Of a stretch of 64,000 bases of DNA, positions 37,469 to 45,560 are shown one piece after another (positions within the stretch are counted from its first letter, which is position 1; every line of letters begins with the position of its first letter). This stretch comes from Nitrososphaerota archaeon. Its GTDB lineage: Archaea; Thermoproteota; Nitrososphaeria; Nitrososphaerales; CADDZS01. Below the pieces are notes generated by a model. It did not search any database and was not told the origin of the DNA. It worked only from the letters and a program-made list of their open reading frames with translations. The translations under genes and the position numbers were made by a program. The stretch is from NCBI GenBank assembly GCA_021325255.1, contig JAJPHP010000071.1:62001-126000 (forward strand), in the 5' to 3' direction.

Positions 37469-38227
37469 TCACTTGTGTGATACTGTGCTACAAATATCAC
37501 TAAGCATGTCCTCAAAGTCAGGGGTTTCAAGCATAGTTCCAATTACAATAATGTCAGCGCCGGCGGCCGCAGCGGCCCTTGCATCTGGGGCGTTCTTTAT
37601 TCCTCCGCCTATGATCAGCGTACCTTCGTAGACTTTCCTTACTGCCGCGATCATTTTCTCTGAAACCCGACCGTCGGCGCCGGATCCAGCCTCGAGGTAG
37701 AGGAATCGCATGCCAAAGTACTGCGCGGCGAGCGCGTACATTGCTGCCAAGGAAGGTTTGTTTGGAGGGATTCCTCTTGCTCGCCCGATGAAGCCGGCAG
37801 CGCCGCCGTCGCCGACGATGACATAGGCCATCGGGATTGCTTCGAGGTTGTATTTCTTTATTGCCAAAGCTCCGAGAGCTTGGGCCTCGGTGATAAAGTA
37901 GGGATTGTCAGAGTTCATCAAGCAGGAGAAGAAGATGGCATCTGCGCTCGGTGACACGCCCGTGACGTTGCCCGGGAACAATATCACAGGTGACGTCACA
38001 GAGGACTTGACCGATCTCACTACTGCGTCCAGTTCGAGCTGGTCTATTGCTGTGGATCCTCCCACGAGTATTGCCTCTGCGCCGCACTTTTCAACTATTG
38101 AGGCTATCCTTGCAGCCTCAGGGGGAGGGATGTTCTGGGAATCGAGAAGGCCCACGCATATTGTGCCTTTTTCTTCGACGAGAGCTTTAAGCTTCGACTC
38201 GATTTGTCTCAGCAGCGCCAGATCCAC
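37469..38227 (-). CDS. geranylgeranylglyceryl phosphate synthase
   Basis: A 252-residue TIM-barrel prenyltransferase that makes the first ether bond of archaeal lipids from glycerol-1-phosphate and GGPP. Visible are GLLDSQNIPP (first strand), AILVGGSTAIDQLELD, the phosphate-binding end IIGGGIKNAPDARAAAAAGADIIVIG (split here as IIGGGIKNAPDARA and GADIIVIG) and YLEAGSGADGRVSEKMI (about 175-191). It is packed between elf1 and DP2, giving a lipid/replication/transcription housekeeping operon. Its 5' end overlaps elf1 by 41 nt. Confidence 0.95.
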   Translation of the reverse strand: MDLALLRQIESKLKALVEEKGTICVGLLDSQNIPPPEAARIASIVEKCGAEAILVGGSTAIDQLELDAVVRSVKSSVTSPVILFPGNVTGVSPSADAIFFSCLMNSDNPYFITEAQALGALAIKKYNLEAIPMAYVIVGDGGAAGFIGRARGIPPNKPSLAAMYALAAQYFGMRFLYLEAGSGADGRVSEKMIAAVRKVYEGTLIIGGGIKNAPDARAAAAAGADIIVIGTMLETPDFEDMLSDICSTVSHK

Positions 38228-38453
38228 CCGTCTGCCCGGAGTTGAAGCGGTCGACGAACTCGTTGTAGATGTCTATAGGCTCCTTTCCTCCGCTGGATAT
38301 TTCCTGACTTGTACCGCAGCTTCCACATGAAATAATCGTAGTTTGCTCCTTTGGTTGCAATCTTACGGCAACCATACCGCAGTTTGGACATGTGAATACT
38401 TTTGGCAGAGTCTTCTTTACGACGTGCACTACTCTTCTTCTGCGTCTACCCAT
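38187..38453 (-). CDS. elf1: transcription elongation factor Elf1-like zinc ribbon protein
   Basis: An 88-residue protein from ATG 38453, opening MGRRRRRVVHVVKK as Elf1 proteins do. A Cys4 zinc ribbon (FTCPNCG at about 21-27 and ISCGSCGTS at about 43-51) follows, then the conserved PIDIYNEFVDRF (about 60-71). Elf1 binds RNA polymerase during elongation in eukaryotes, and archaeal homologues are presumed to act the same way. An upstream in-frame extension to 38501 lacks family resemblance and is not adopted. Confidence 0.88.
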   Translation of the reverse strand: MGRRRRRVVHVVKKTLPKVFTCPNCGMVAVRLQPKEQTTIISCGSCGTSQEISSGGKEPIDIYNEFVDRFNSGQTGGSGAAETNRVEA

Positions 38454-38619
38454 TTTCTCTTCTTGTTCGCTTCCTATTCTCCTGTTTTTCTTTGTTTGCA
38501 TTACTTGAAAAAAAGCGGAGATCTCCCATTCGCTGCGATCATTATTCCATAATTACTTTGCTGGTGGCTGTGTGTAGATATTGCTTGATTCGAGCGTGGT
38601 TTCTTGAAAATACTATAAG

Positions 38620-38650
38620 CTTGAACTCTAGACGTTCTAGAATATTCAAG
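38620..38650. promoter_or_regulatory. inverted repeat, possible operator
   Basis: A 31-bp imperfect inverted repeat (CTTGAACTCTAGA, CGT, TCTAGAATATTCAAG) lies in the divergent promoter region between elf1 and the small helical protein gene at 38711. Its size and symmetry suit a dimeric regulator. Confidence 0.45.
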
Positions 38651-38669
38651 ATCTGACGATCGCGAACTG

Positions 38670-38687
38670 TGATACATTTTTGTATCA
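38670..38687. promoter_or_regulatory. perfect palindrome TGATACA-tttt-TGTATCA
   Basis: An 18-bp perfect inverted repeat lies 24 nt before the ATG at 38711. A related half site TTTTTGTATCATCATAAG occurs at 45655-45672. It probably acts as operator or core promoter of the downstream gene. Confidence 0.45.
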
Positions 38688-38710
38688 TATGATTAAGAAA
38701 CCTTGTTGTT

Positions 38711-39097
38711 ATGATCGAAAACCTCCGGCGTGATCCGATTGTTTCGTTTTTACTTCGAAATTCATCTTTGACTGAGACTCAACTAGACACAATTATAGCT
38801 TCAACTATTGAGGGGAATTTGGCACAAAAGGCACAATCTCGAGAAAAAGGAAAAGTAAGTAAGGGAGCTTTCGTGAGGACGTTGCGGCAGGGCCAGGGCA
38901 ATGTGGAAGCGTCTTTGTACACTCTCATGCTGCTTGTCTACCTTGGGCTTGTAAAACAGGAGAGGTTTGATCAATTTCTTCGGACGCAGAGGCTCTTTGC
39001 TCAAGTTAGAGAACTCCAACTTGATTCGGAGAGCGTTTCGAGGTTGATTGATGGAATGTCTGCGTTCGCGCAGGAGTTTAGCGGCAGAAAGCGGTAG
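38711..39097 (+). CDS. small helical protein of unknown function
   Basis: A 128-residue protein predicted to be almost entirely helical, with no membrane segment and no Cys. A basic central stretch (KAQSREKGKVSKGAFVRTL, about residues 38-56) precedes a hydrophobic helix pair (LYTLMLLVYLGLVKQERF). The helix-turn-helix-like spacing around residues 47-80 could form a winged-helix-like domain, but no family was recognised. It is preceded by two palindromes and followed 46 nt later by a membrane-anchored winged-helix gene on the same strand. Confidence 0.7.
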   Translation: MIENLRRDPIVSFLLRNSSLTETQLDTIIASTIEGNLAQKAQSREKGKVSKGAFVRTLRQGQGNVEASLYTLMLLVYLGLVKQERFDQFLRTQRLFAQVRELQLDSESVSRLIDGMSAFAQEFSGRKR

Positions 39098-39143
39098 GAG
39101 AAAAAACCTTATTTTGTGATGTGATGCGAGCCTGCGTGATGAA

Positions 39144-39797
39144 ATGTCACTCGACAGCATCACTTTGATATCACTAGGTGTAGCGCTTGCCGCGTTCGGC
39201 GTCACGCTTGTTGCATATGTTTTGCTTCGTAAACAGATGAGCGAGCTGAAGTTTCTGGATAAGGGAATAGATGCGTTCGCGCTCGTACAAGAGTTCTCGC
39301 AGCGTGAGAAGAAACTTGAGGAGAGGTTAGTCGAGCAAAAAGTGAAGTTGGAGATTCTGGAATTGAGGCAGCAGAGGCAAGCTGAATTGCCAAAGTCAAC
39401 AGAATCATTTCGCGTGATGCAGCAACAGCCGCAGGGCGTTCCTGTTGTTGCACCCTCAACTACCTCAACAATACCTGTACTATCACGTGATGGTGGTGGA
39501 GAAGTCACGTCAGTTGTCACTTCTCCTACGTACAAAGCCAGCACGCCAATTGTTAGCGCTCCGGTGAGTGGAAGTTATGTTAGATCTGAAGTAGAAGCGC
39601 TTCGAGTTGTATTGGAGGCCGGTGATAGAGGTGCTACTGCGAAGCTGATTCAGACTAGAATTGGAAGGTCCAGGGAGCACACTGCGAGGATGATGAATTC
39701 GCTGTTCAAGGATGGGCTCGTGGAGAGGAGCAGTGAGGCGAGGCCCTTTACTTACAAGATTACTGAAAAGGGCCAGCGAGTTGCAAGAGGAATTTAA
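39144..39797 (+). CDS. membrane-anchored coiled-coil protein with C-terminal winged helix
   Basis: A 217-residue protein: one N-terminal membrane helix (about 6-28), a long charged coiled coil (about 45-80), a Ser/Thr/Pro-rich linker (about 85-145), and a MarR/TrmB-like winged helix (about 149-215) with ATAKLIQTRIGRSREHTARM as the recognition region and ITEKGQRVARG at the end. The layout suggests a DNA-binding domain tethered to the membrane, near the replication origin. It could regulate locally or attach DNA to the membrane; the latter is speculation. It converges with the next gene, overlapping by 4 nt. Confidence 0.8.
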   Translation: MSLDSITLISLGVALAAFGVTLVAYVLLRKQMSELKFLDKGIDAFALVQEFSQREKKLEERLVEQKVKLEILELRQQRQAELPKSTESFRVMQQQPQGVPVVAPSTTSTIPVLSRDGGGEVTSVVTSPTYKASTPIVSAPVSGSYVRSEVEALRVVLEAGDRGATAKLIQTRIGRSREHTARMMNSLFKDGLVERSSEARPFTYKITEKGQRVARGI

Positions 39798-40330
39798 GGA
39801 GTTAACAGATCGCGCGTAGTCTGCTGCTCTGTTGGAACAATAACTTCGCTCTGTTGCGGTTCGCTTTGTGTCATAGTTTGATTTGTCCTTATTAATTTGT
39901 AAATCCAGCCTGAGCCGTTCCTCGTCCTTGTGACAAGGCCTCTTTCGGCGAGGCGTGAGAGGTATGTTGAGACTGTGCTCAAGTTTGAGGGAAGGTCGTA
40001 GTGATCCTCGTATGCTTCGAGCACATCGCTCGAGGTGAAAGAGCCAAACCTGAACTTTGTCTCGAGGAGGCCGTAGACGCGTGAGAAGTTTGTGTCGATG
40101 TTGGTATAGTCGGCTTGAGGTTCCTTTGGTTGATCCTGCAGAGAGGAATCGCTTGAGACAGAGTCGACAAACTCCATGAGTTTGAGCATGTTTCCCTTCG
40201 ACATGCCCTCGACTTGGAAGGAGTATTTTGCTCCAGAAGTGTCGCTGAACTCGATCTTGATTTTCGGAGGCTTCTTTGAAGAGGTGTGCCTCCACGTGGG
40301 AAGTCCTTGTTCGTTGAGCGTCAAGGTCAT
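39794..40330 (-). CDS. winged-helix domain protein next to the origin
   Basis: A 178-residue soluble protein. The N-terminal part has alternating strands (KIKIEFSDTSGAKYSFQVEG, about 23-42) and the helix GNMLKLMEFVDSV. The C-terminal half is a winged-helix domain with SSDVLEAYEDHYDLPSNLST and VSTYLSRLAERGLVTRTRNG (about 100-140), followed by a polar tail. Such N-terminal beta/helix plus winged-helix proteins are frequent in Thaumarchaeota, with unknown role. It is transcribed away from the origin, starting at its left border. Confidence 0.75.
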   Translation of the reverse strand: MTLTLNEQGLPTWRHTSSKKPPKIKIEFSDTSGAKYSFQVEGMSKGNMLKLMEFVDSVSSDSSLQDQPKEPQADYTNIDTNFSRVYGLLETKFRFGSFTSSDVLEAYEDHYDLPSNLSTVSTYLSRLAERGLVTRTRNGSGWIYKLIRTNQTMTQSEPQQSEVIVPTEQQTTRDLLTP

Positions 40331-40502
40331 TCAGCAGCTTTGCCAATCTGTTAACTCTCCGCCGATAATAACCTGTTAAGGTGTGAAATTGTGAAACCAT
40401 TTGTCAAGTTTGGCCGCCTTGCCTTGAGATTGTATTGATTTTCCAGTGGTTAACAGGCCCTTGTTCATAGTGTTAATTCGAGCATGGTTGATCATTGATT
40501 TC

Positions 40503-40524
40503 TCTCCAGTGGAAACGGAGGGGT
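40503..40524 (+). repeat. origin recognition box (ORB) 1
   Basis: TCCAGTGGAAACGGAGGGGT closely matches the crenarchaeal/euryarchaeal ORB consensus, with dyad half sites followed by a G string that contacts the Orc1/Cdc6 winged helix and AAA+ domain. Confidence 0.8.
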
Positions 40525-40568
40525 GGCAGGGTTTGAACCTGTCAACATGTTAAACAGGGTAAAATGGG

Positions 40569-40589
40569 CTCCAGTGGAAGCAAAGGGGT
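40569..40589 (+). repeat. origin recognition box (ORB) 2
   Basis: CTCCAGTGGAAGCAAAGGGG: full ORB with G string, 66 nt after ORB 1. Confidence 0.8.
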
Positions 40590-40656
40590 CTGAAAATGAC
40601 TCCTTTTCCTGAGCATGTTTTACCCGTGGTGAACAAGGAGACGGGCACCCCGGACA

Positions 40657-40690
40657 TTCCAGTGGAAATAATTGGAAAGGAGGGCTTGGG
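40657..40690 (+). repeat. origin recognition box (ORB) 3, degenerate G string
   Basis: TTCCAGTGGAAATAATTGG has a perfect core. The G string is replaced by GGAAAGGAGGG a few bases later, so it is probably a weaker site. Confidence 0.65.
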
Positions 40691-40826
40691 TGATGTCCTT
40701 GATTTTGACATGATTGATCTACTACTTGATTTAATTTGACTTTACTGTTTTTGTTTATTCTACCATGATCTCTCTTCATCTCTAAACTTCACTACTATCT
40801 TCAGGTAATGAGCAAAGTGACCAGTC

Positions 40827-40855
40827 CTCCAGTGGAACAAGTGGTCGGAGGGGGT
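40827..40855 (+). repeat. origin recognition box (ORB) 4
   Basis: CTCCAGTGGAACAAGTGG followed by TCGGAGGGGG, immediately upstream of the cdc6 TTG start. Binding here could both serve the origin and autoregulate cdc6. Confidence 0.75.
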
Positions 40856-40868
40856 AATTGATTTCCTT

Positions 40869-42095
40869 TTGACTTTGCAGCAACATCAGAATGATCCATT
40901 GGAGGGAATCTTCTCCAATGCTCTGCGTAGAAAGAGGAACATCATTTCCAATAGGGATGCACTTAGATCTGATTATGTGCCTGAGCACCTCCCTTTCAGG
41001 ACGCAGCAACTTACTACTATTGGGCAGCTTCTTTCTCCAATTCTGAGCTCATCAAGGCCTTCAAATTTACTGGTGTATGGAAAGACGGGGACTGGGAAGA
41101 CTGCTGTCACTAGATATGTGACTTCTAGGCTGGCTGCAAAATGCGAGTCGAGTAAAATTCCTGCGAGTTTTGTATATTGTAATACAAAGATGGCCGGGAC
41201 TGAATATCGAGTGTTATCTGAACTTGCGTCCGGCATTGGATTGAAGGTTCCCTTCACAGGCCTTGCCGTAAGCGAAGTGCTTTCGAGGATCCAGGCGTAC
41301 ATGAAGGAGAAAGGCCTGCATACTGTCCTTGTTATGGATGAAATTGATTTTCTTGTTCGAAGTTTTGGCGATGATCTTTTGTACGACCTAACTAGCTCTT
41401 CGGACAAGATTGCACCAGGCTTCCTTTCCTTGATTGGAATTTCGAATGATTTGCAGTTTAAGGAAGAACTCGGCGCTAGAGTGCTGAGCAGGCTCTCTGA
41501 AGAAGAATTAGTATTCCCGCCATACTCTGCGACTGAGCTCAAGACAATCCTTGTGGAAAGGGCGGGCCTTGCGTTCAACTCTGGCGCGTACAATGAAGAA
41601 GCAATCAATCTTTGCGCTGCACTCTCTGGCTCTGAGCATGGGGACGCTCGGCGTGCCGTGGATCTTTTGCGAATAGCTTCCGAAGTTGCTGAAAGGGAAG
41701 GGGCTGAGCAGTTAGAGGAAAAGCACGTGCGCATCGCCCTGCAAAAAATTGACCAGGATCGAGTTTCTGAAGCGTTGAAGACACTTCCTTTACATGCGAA
41801 ACTTGTCCTGCTTGCGACGATGAAGGCAGAAGACGATTCATCATTAAAGGCCTCGAGTGGAGCTGTGTACGAGCGGTACTGTGCACTGTGCACGAAGAGC
41901 GGGCTGGATCCTCTAACGACGCGCAGGGTTTCTGGTTTGCTAACTGAGCTCGACACGCTCGGATTGGTCTCTGCGACTGTGGTAAACTATGGGCGGTATG
42001 GACGGACGAAGAAGATTACACCTCAAATTTCCCATGCTGTGGTGGAGCAGGCTCTGTCATCAGATGATTACCTGAAGCACCTCATTGTTTCCTAA
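40869..42095 (+). CDS. cdc6: Orc1/Cdc6 replication initiator
   Basis: A 408-residue AAA+ ATPase that binds ORB sites and loads MCM helicase. Walker A is LLVYGKTGTGKTAVT (about 68-82) and Walker B is HTVLVMDEIDFL (about 154-165). Sensor 1 is GISNDL and sensor 2 is GDARRAVDLL (about 258-267). The C-terminal winged helix (about 310-405) has VYERYCALC and RRVSGLLTELDTLGLV. Start at TTG 40869, 14 nt after ORB 4. Its stop directly abuts the DP1 stop (0 nt), with the genes convergent. Confidence 0.96.
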   Translation: MTLQQHQNDPLEGIFSNALRRKRNIISNRDALRSDYVPEHLPFRTQQLTTIGQLLSPILSSSRPSNLLVYGKTGTGKTAVTRYVTSRLAAKCESSKIPASFVYCNTKMAGTEYRVLSELASGIGLKVPFTGLAVSEVLSRIQAYMKEKGLHTVLVMDEIDFLVRSFGDDLLYDLTSSSDKIAPGFLSLIGISNDLQFKEELGARVLSRLSEEELVFPPYSATELKTILVERAGLAFNSGAYNEEAINLCAALSGSEHGDARRAVDLLRIASEVAEREGAEQLEEKHVRIALQKIDQDRVSEALKTLPLHAKLVLLATMKAEDDSSLKASSGAVYERYCALCTKSGLDPLTTRRVSGLLTELDTLGLVSATVVNYGRYGRTKKITPQISHAVVEQALSSDDYLKHLIVS

Positions 42096-43823
42096 CTAAC
42101 CTGTACTCGTAAGAAACTCCCTGAAAGTAACGTCGAGCGTTGCAAGGTTGACTATTGGGACGACGCCGGGCCTCGGCATTATCCCAAGGTTTGCCTGGTA
42201 TCCTGTCTGCGCCTGCCAGGTGCCTGAGTTGATTATCAGCGTTGATTTGTAGGACTCGGCGCCGAGAGTGTGCACGTGACCGGCGTGGAAGATGTCCGGG
42301 ACTGAGTCTATCACTAGATGGTCTTCAATCTCAGGGGCGATTGGAGTCCTCGAGCCGAACATGGGGGCTAGGTGCCTTGCCCTCAGGAGGACCTTCATTG
42401 CCTCCGTGGGGCGCTCGTAACTTAGGCCCGGAGTGGTTGCGAGGACGTCGTCGAGGCTACGTCCATGGTATACTAGAATCGAGACGCCGTGGAGCTTTAT
42501 CATGCACGGGTCGCCGAGCATTGTCACGTTGGGAAAGTCGTAGAGGCTCCCGGCGTACTTTTTCGGGATCATCGGCTGGGGTAGGGCCTGCCTTGCGGAG
42601 TCGTGGTTGCCCGGGATGATCAGCATCTGGAGGTGCTGGGGCATCTGCTTGAGTTTCACTGAGACCATCTCGTACTGCTTGTAGATGTTGCGCTCCGTTA
42701 GTTCGTACTCCTGATTTGGGAAGATACCCACGCCGTCGACGACGTCGCCGCCGATGATTACATACTTGAGTCGAGAGAGCAGTTCCTCGTCGTCCTCATA
42801 GTGCCACTTTCCCTGGAGCCAGAGGAGGAATCGATCAAAGGCCTCTTCGAGGAACTTGTTGCTTCCGATGTGGAGGTCGGAGAGGAATAGTGCGTAGACT
42901 GTTTTCTTTGACGTGGAGGAGAGCCTGTTCGGTACGTCTGGTTGTATTACGTTTCTTAGGATTAGTCTGCCGCTTTCGCCCTTTGTGTCGACGTCGAGCA
43001 TGACGCATTGGTCCAGGGATAGTTGTGCTGCGCTCTTCTTTGCTTCTTCACTTAATGCTAGTACGGAGGCCTTGCCTGTGTCGTCGTCGATTGTTAACTC
43101 AATTCCATTTTTTGTTGGCCGCTTTTGGAAGACGAGGCCTGCGATCTTGAAGTTTTGACTGCTACTTCCTCCTCCACCTTCACGGCCGCCGGAAGACTTT
43201 TCGGAGATTTTGCTTATCTTTACAATCTGGCGCCCCTCGGGCCTCTCCATGAAGATCTTTGTGAGCTTCTCGTATCGGCTCTTGAACAGTTGTGCGAATC
43301 CTTCAGTGCCTGTTGGTCGGACCTTCTCTGAAGGATCCTTGATGACCTCAATCTCTTGCTCTTGGAAGGCCTCTACTGTTGGATTGGCTACAGGTGATTG
43401 TGTAGGAGTAGCAGGGCCTTTTGCGTCAGTGGTGGCTGTTGCAGAGGCCTGTTGCTGTTGTTGCACTACTTTTGGCTGCTGAGGGGTAGGCCTTTCCATG
43501 TTGTTTGTAATGCCGATGAAGAGGTCGGGAAAGGCGCGGTTCAGGTCCTCGCCGGTGATTGTTTTCAGGTCTGATGTCGCAATGTATCTGCTGGCCCTTA
43601 CCTTGTCCTCGACTGTGAGCATGAGGATCGTTTCGACGGGAATGTCGGGCTCCGGGCCTCTATTGCCACCACTTCGAGCCTTTGCGGCCCGCTTCTCCAA
43701 AAGGCCCTGTAGTAATCTTAGAGCATCAGGACTGACCTGGTAGCCCTGGGCGAGGACGACCGATAATGCCTTCCTGACTGCCTGTAGGGAAGCAGAGCTA
43801 GTGCTACTATTCCTGATGCTCAT
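42096..43823 (-). CDS. polB: DNA polymerase D small subunit DP1
   Basis: The 575-residue proofreading subunit of PolD. The N-terminal helical region (1-90) and a Gln/Ala/Thr-rich linker (about 105-150) precede an OB-fold segment (about 195-290). A calcineurin-like phosphoesterase domain follows, with its metal motifs intact: LFLSDLHIGS (about 312), IGGDVVDG (about 350), IPGNHDSARQ (about 395), VYHGRSLDD (about 444) and FHAGHVHTLG (about 509). All motifs are present, so 3'-5' exonuclease activity is expected. Together with DP2 this gives a complete polymerase beside the origin, an arrangement also known in Pyrococcus. Confidence 0.96.
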   Translation of the reverse strand: MSIRNSSTSSASLQAVRKALSVVLAQGYQVSPDALRLLQGLLEKRAAKARSGGNRGPEPDIPVETILMLTVEDKVRASRYIATSDLKTITGEDLNRAFPDLFIGITNNMERPTPQQPKVVQQQQQASATATTDAKGPATPTQSPVANPTVEAFQEQEIEVIKDPSEKVRPTGTEGFAQLFKSRYEKLTKIFMERPEGRQIVKISKISEKSSGGREGGGGSSSQNFKIAGLVFQKRPTKNGIELTIDDDTGKASVLALSEEAKKSAAQLSLDQCVMLDVDTKGESGRLILRNVIQPDVPNRLSSTSKKTVYALFLSDLHIGSNKFLEEAFDRFLLWLQGKWHYEDDEELLSRLKYVIIGGDVVDGVGIFPNQEYELTERNIYKQYEMVSVKLKQMPQHLQMLIIPGNHDSARQALPQPMIPKKYAGSLYDFPNVTMLGDPCMIKLHGVSILVYHGRSLDDVLATTPGLSYERPTEAMKVLLRARHLAPMFGSRTPIAPEIEDHLVIDSVPDIFHAGHVHTLGAESYKSTLIINSGTWQAQTGYQANLGIMPRPGVVPIVNLATLDVTFREFLTSTG

Positions 43824-43899
43824 TGCACATCTTTCTTCATTGATCCGCCAGAAGTCTATGCCGCTGTGCGGATGTAATCGTCATTACCTAAACTTTGTT

Positions 43900-45339
43900 T
43901 CAGCGCGAGTTCTCTGAAGTTTGAACTGCGAGCGCGATACCCTCTGTGAGGAGGTCGTGGGCTTCGTCCTCCCTTGAGGACTCGGCGTAGATCCTTACCT
44001 TCTTCTCCGTGCCGGAGCTGCGGAGCATGAGCCAGGAGCCGTTTTTCAGGTAGACCTTGATACCGTCGAGGTCCTCGATTCGCTCGATGTTGTCGCCATA
44101 CCTTTGCTTGAGCGAGCTCCGAAGCGTGTTATAGTCCAGTGTGTTCTGGAGTGGGAGGTTCTTCTGGTAGTTGGAGTACCTTGGGATTGATTCGAGCGCC
44201 TGTCCCAATGTAATATTATTCTCGGAGAGGTACTGCGCGAGCATGACTCCGGCGTAGATCCCGTCCTCCCAGTAGCCCCACTTGGGGTCGACTATCTTGC
44301 TCGGCTCGCTCGCGTAGGCCCCTTTTCTCTTGTATAATTCTTCAAAGGTCTTGCCGAGCCTTGATCTCTGGATCCTGCAGCCCATGCTCGTTGCGACCTT
44401 TTCCAGTGCGGAGGAAGAGTTGACGGAGATGATTACTGTTGCCCCCTTTGTGCGGCCGACTACTATCTTGAGTAGAAGGCAGGCGAGCGCGTAATCCGGG
44501 ATGACCTGCCCCTTTTCGTCAATCATTACTAATCTGTCTGCGTCGCCGTCGTGGGCTATAGTGAAATCGGCGCCGATTGCCTTGGAGAGGTTGGCTACTT
44601 CCACTAGAGTCTCCAGCATTGGTTCTGGTAAGCGCCCTGGGAATGAGCCGCTTGGGTGTGCATTTACGGTGACTACGTGGTGTCCGAGGTCGGTGAGCAT
44701 GGTGGGAGTGACCGAGCCTGCAGTACCATTTGCGCAGTCGACAAGAATCTTGAACTTTCGTTTTGTCTGGGGGACTCTTTTGAGTACGGCGTCGCGGTAG
44801 GAGTAGATTGCTTCCTCGTTCTCAAATGTTGATCCAAATGTAGTGAGGTCGCTCTCCTTCTTTGTGTACCCCTCGCTCTTCTGTATCAAGGCCTCGATGC
44901 GTTGCTCTGCTTCGAGGGAGAACTCTATTCCGTCGGTGCCGAAGACCTTGATCCCTGCATACTCGGGTGGGTTGTGGGAGGCTGTCACTGAGAATCCGGC
45001 GTGGAGCTTGCTGTTCTTGATGTTGAAAGCGAGTACGGGCGTTGGGATCATTCCATAATCCTCGACGTCGCTGCCGTACCAGTTCATGGCTGAGCATGCG
45101 GCGTTGGCGAGTATGAAAGAAGTCTTTCTGCTGTCATACCCTACGCCGAACTTACCCTGGCCAAGTAATTCATTAACTGCGAAGCACACTGCGAGCGCTT
45201 CCTTGACGGAGACCTCTTGGGCGTATATCCCTCTTATGCCGGCGGTGCCGAATTTTATTCTGATCTTTGGCTTGAGGAGGCCAGTCTCCTTGTCGAGTAC
45301 TTGCTTACTGCTTTCTGAAGAAAAGATTCCCGCGGTCAA
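43900..45339 (-). CDS. glmM: phosphoglucosamine mutase/phosphomannomutase family protein
   Basis: A 479-residue alpha-D-phosphohexomutase. The phosphoserine loop is TASHNPPEYAG (about residue 117), the metal loop is HDGDADRLVMID (about 263-274), the sugar-binding loop is EPSKIVDPK (about 340) and the phosphate-binding loop is LRSSGTEKKVRIY (about 445). It interconverts hexose-6- and hexose-1-phosphates for cell-surface glycans. Whether glucosamine, mannose or glucose is preferred cannot be told. The TTG start at 45339 fits the RIKFGTAGIRGIY opening. Copy C of the dispersed element lies about 140 nt upstream and would place a TATA-like box before this gene. Confidence 0.9.
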   Translation of the reverse strand: MTAGIFSSESSKQVLDKETGLLKPKIRIKFGTAGIRGIYAQEVSVKEALAVCFAVNELLGQGKFGVGYDSRKTSFILANAACSAMNWYGSDVEDYGMIPTPVLAFNIKNSKLHAGFSVTASHNPPEYAGIKVFGTDGIEFSLEAEQRIEALIQKSEGYTKKESDLTTFGSTFENEEAIYSYRDAVLKRVPQTKRKFKILVDCANGTAGSVTPTMLTDLGHHVVTVNAHPSGSFPGRLPEPMLETLVEVANLSKAIGADFTIAHDGDADRLVMIDEKGQVIPDYALACLLLKIVVGRTKGATVIISVNSSSALEKVATSMGCRIQRSRLGKTFEELYKRKGAYASEPSKIVDPKWGYWEDGIYAGVMLAQYLSENNITLGQALESIPRYSNYQKNLPLQNTLDYNTLRSSLKQRYGDNIERIEDLDGIKVYLKNGSWLMLRSSGTEKKVRIYAESSREDEAHDLLTEGIALAVQTSENSR

Positions 45340-45477
45340 GTTTCTATGAAATCAACACCCATTGTAAGTTAGCTACTGCGAGGTAGTTTACATCAGGGAG
45401 AGAGATGAAGGCCTGCTTTATCGGAAAGTATCGAGTTGCAAGGCCATTCTTTTGGGAATTCAGCTCGCCGTTTCCCG

Positions 45478-45560
45478 CTTTTAATACCAAATTAGCTCCG
45501 TTACGTACCCCCCCTGGGGGGTACCCCCCTATGAAACTCGACAATTGTCGAGAATGTAGT
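45478..45560 (-). repeat. dispersed intergenic element, copy C
   Basis: Read on the - strand it gives ATTCTCGAC within the perfect 16-bp palindrome CTCGACAATTGTCGAG (45537-45552), then GGGGGGTACC, the GTACCCCCCCTGGGGGGTAC palindrome (45505-45524), CGTAACGGAGCTAATT and a TATA-like GGTATTAAAAGCGGGAAA. It matches copy B closely from the first palindrome to the TATA-like box but lacks the upstream GAGAACATTG block. Here it lies upstream of a gene in the transcribed direction. Confidence 0.7.

Larger units (their letters stand above)
40331..40868. other. oriC: putative replication origin with ORB repeats
   Basis: This 538-bp non-coding region immediately precedes cdc6/orc1. It holds four copies of a sequence matching the archaeal origin recognition box (TCCAGTGGAA followed by a G-rich string), at about 40503, 40569, 40657 and 40827, and a shorter TTCCAGTGG at 40441. 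A strongly AT-rich stretch at about 40695-40790 lies between the third and fourth boxes and could be the duplex-unwinding element. All boxes point the same way on the + strand, whereas many origins have opposed boxes around the unwinding element. Confidence 0.85.

Noticed and set aside
40505..40560. Possible tRNA on the minus strand (a CAGGTTCAAACCCTG T-arm-like sequence in the origin)
   Set aside because: Only a T-arm-like hairpin is present; no matching acceptor 5' strand, D-arm or anticodon arm lies at a suitable distance, and the bases are explained by ORB 1 and its flank.
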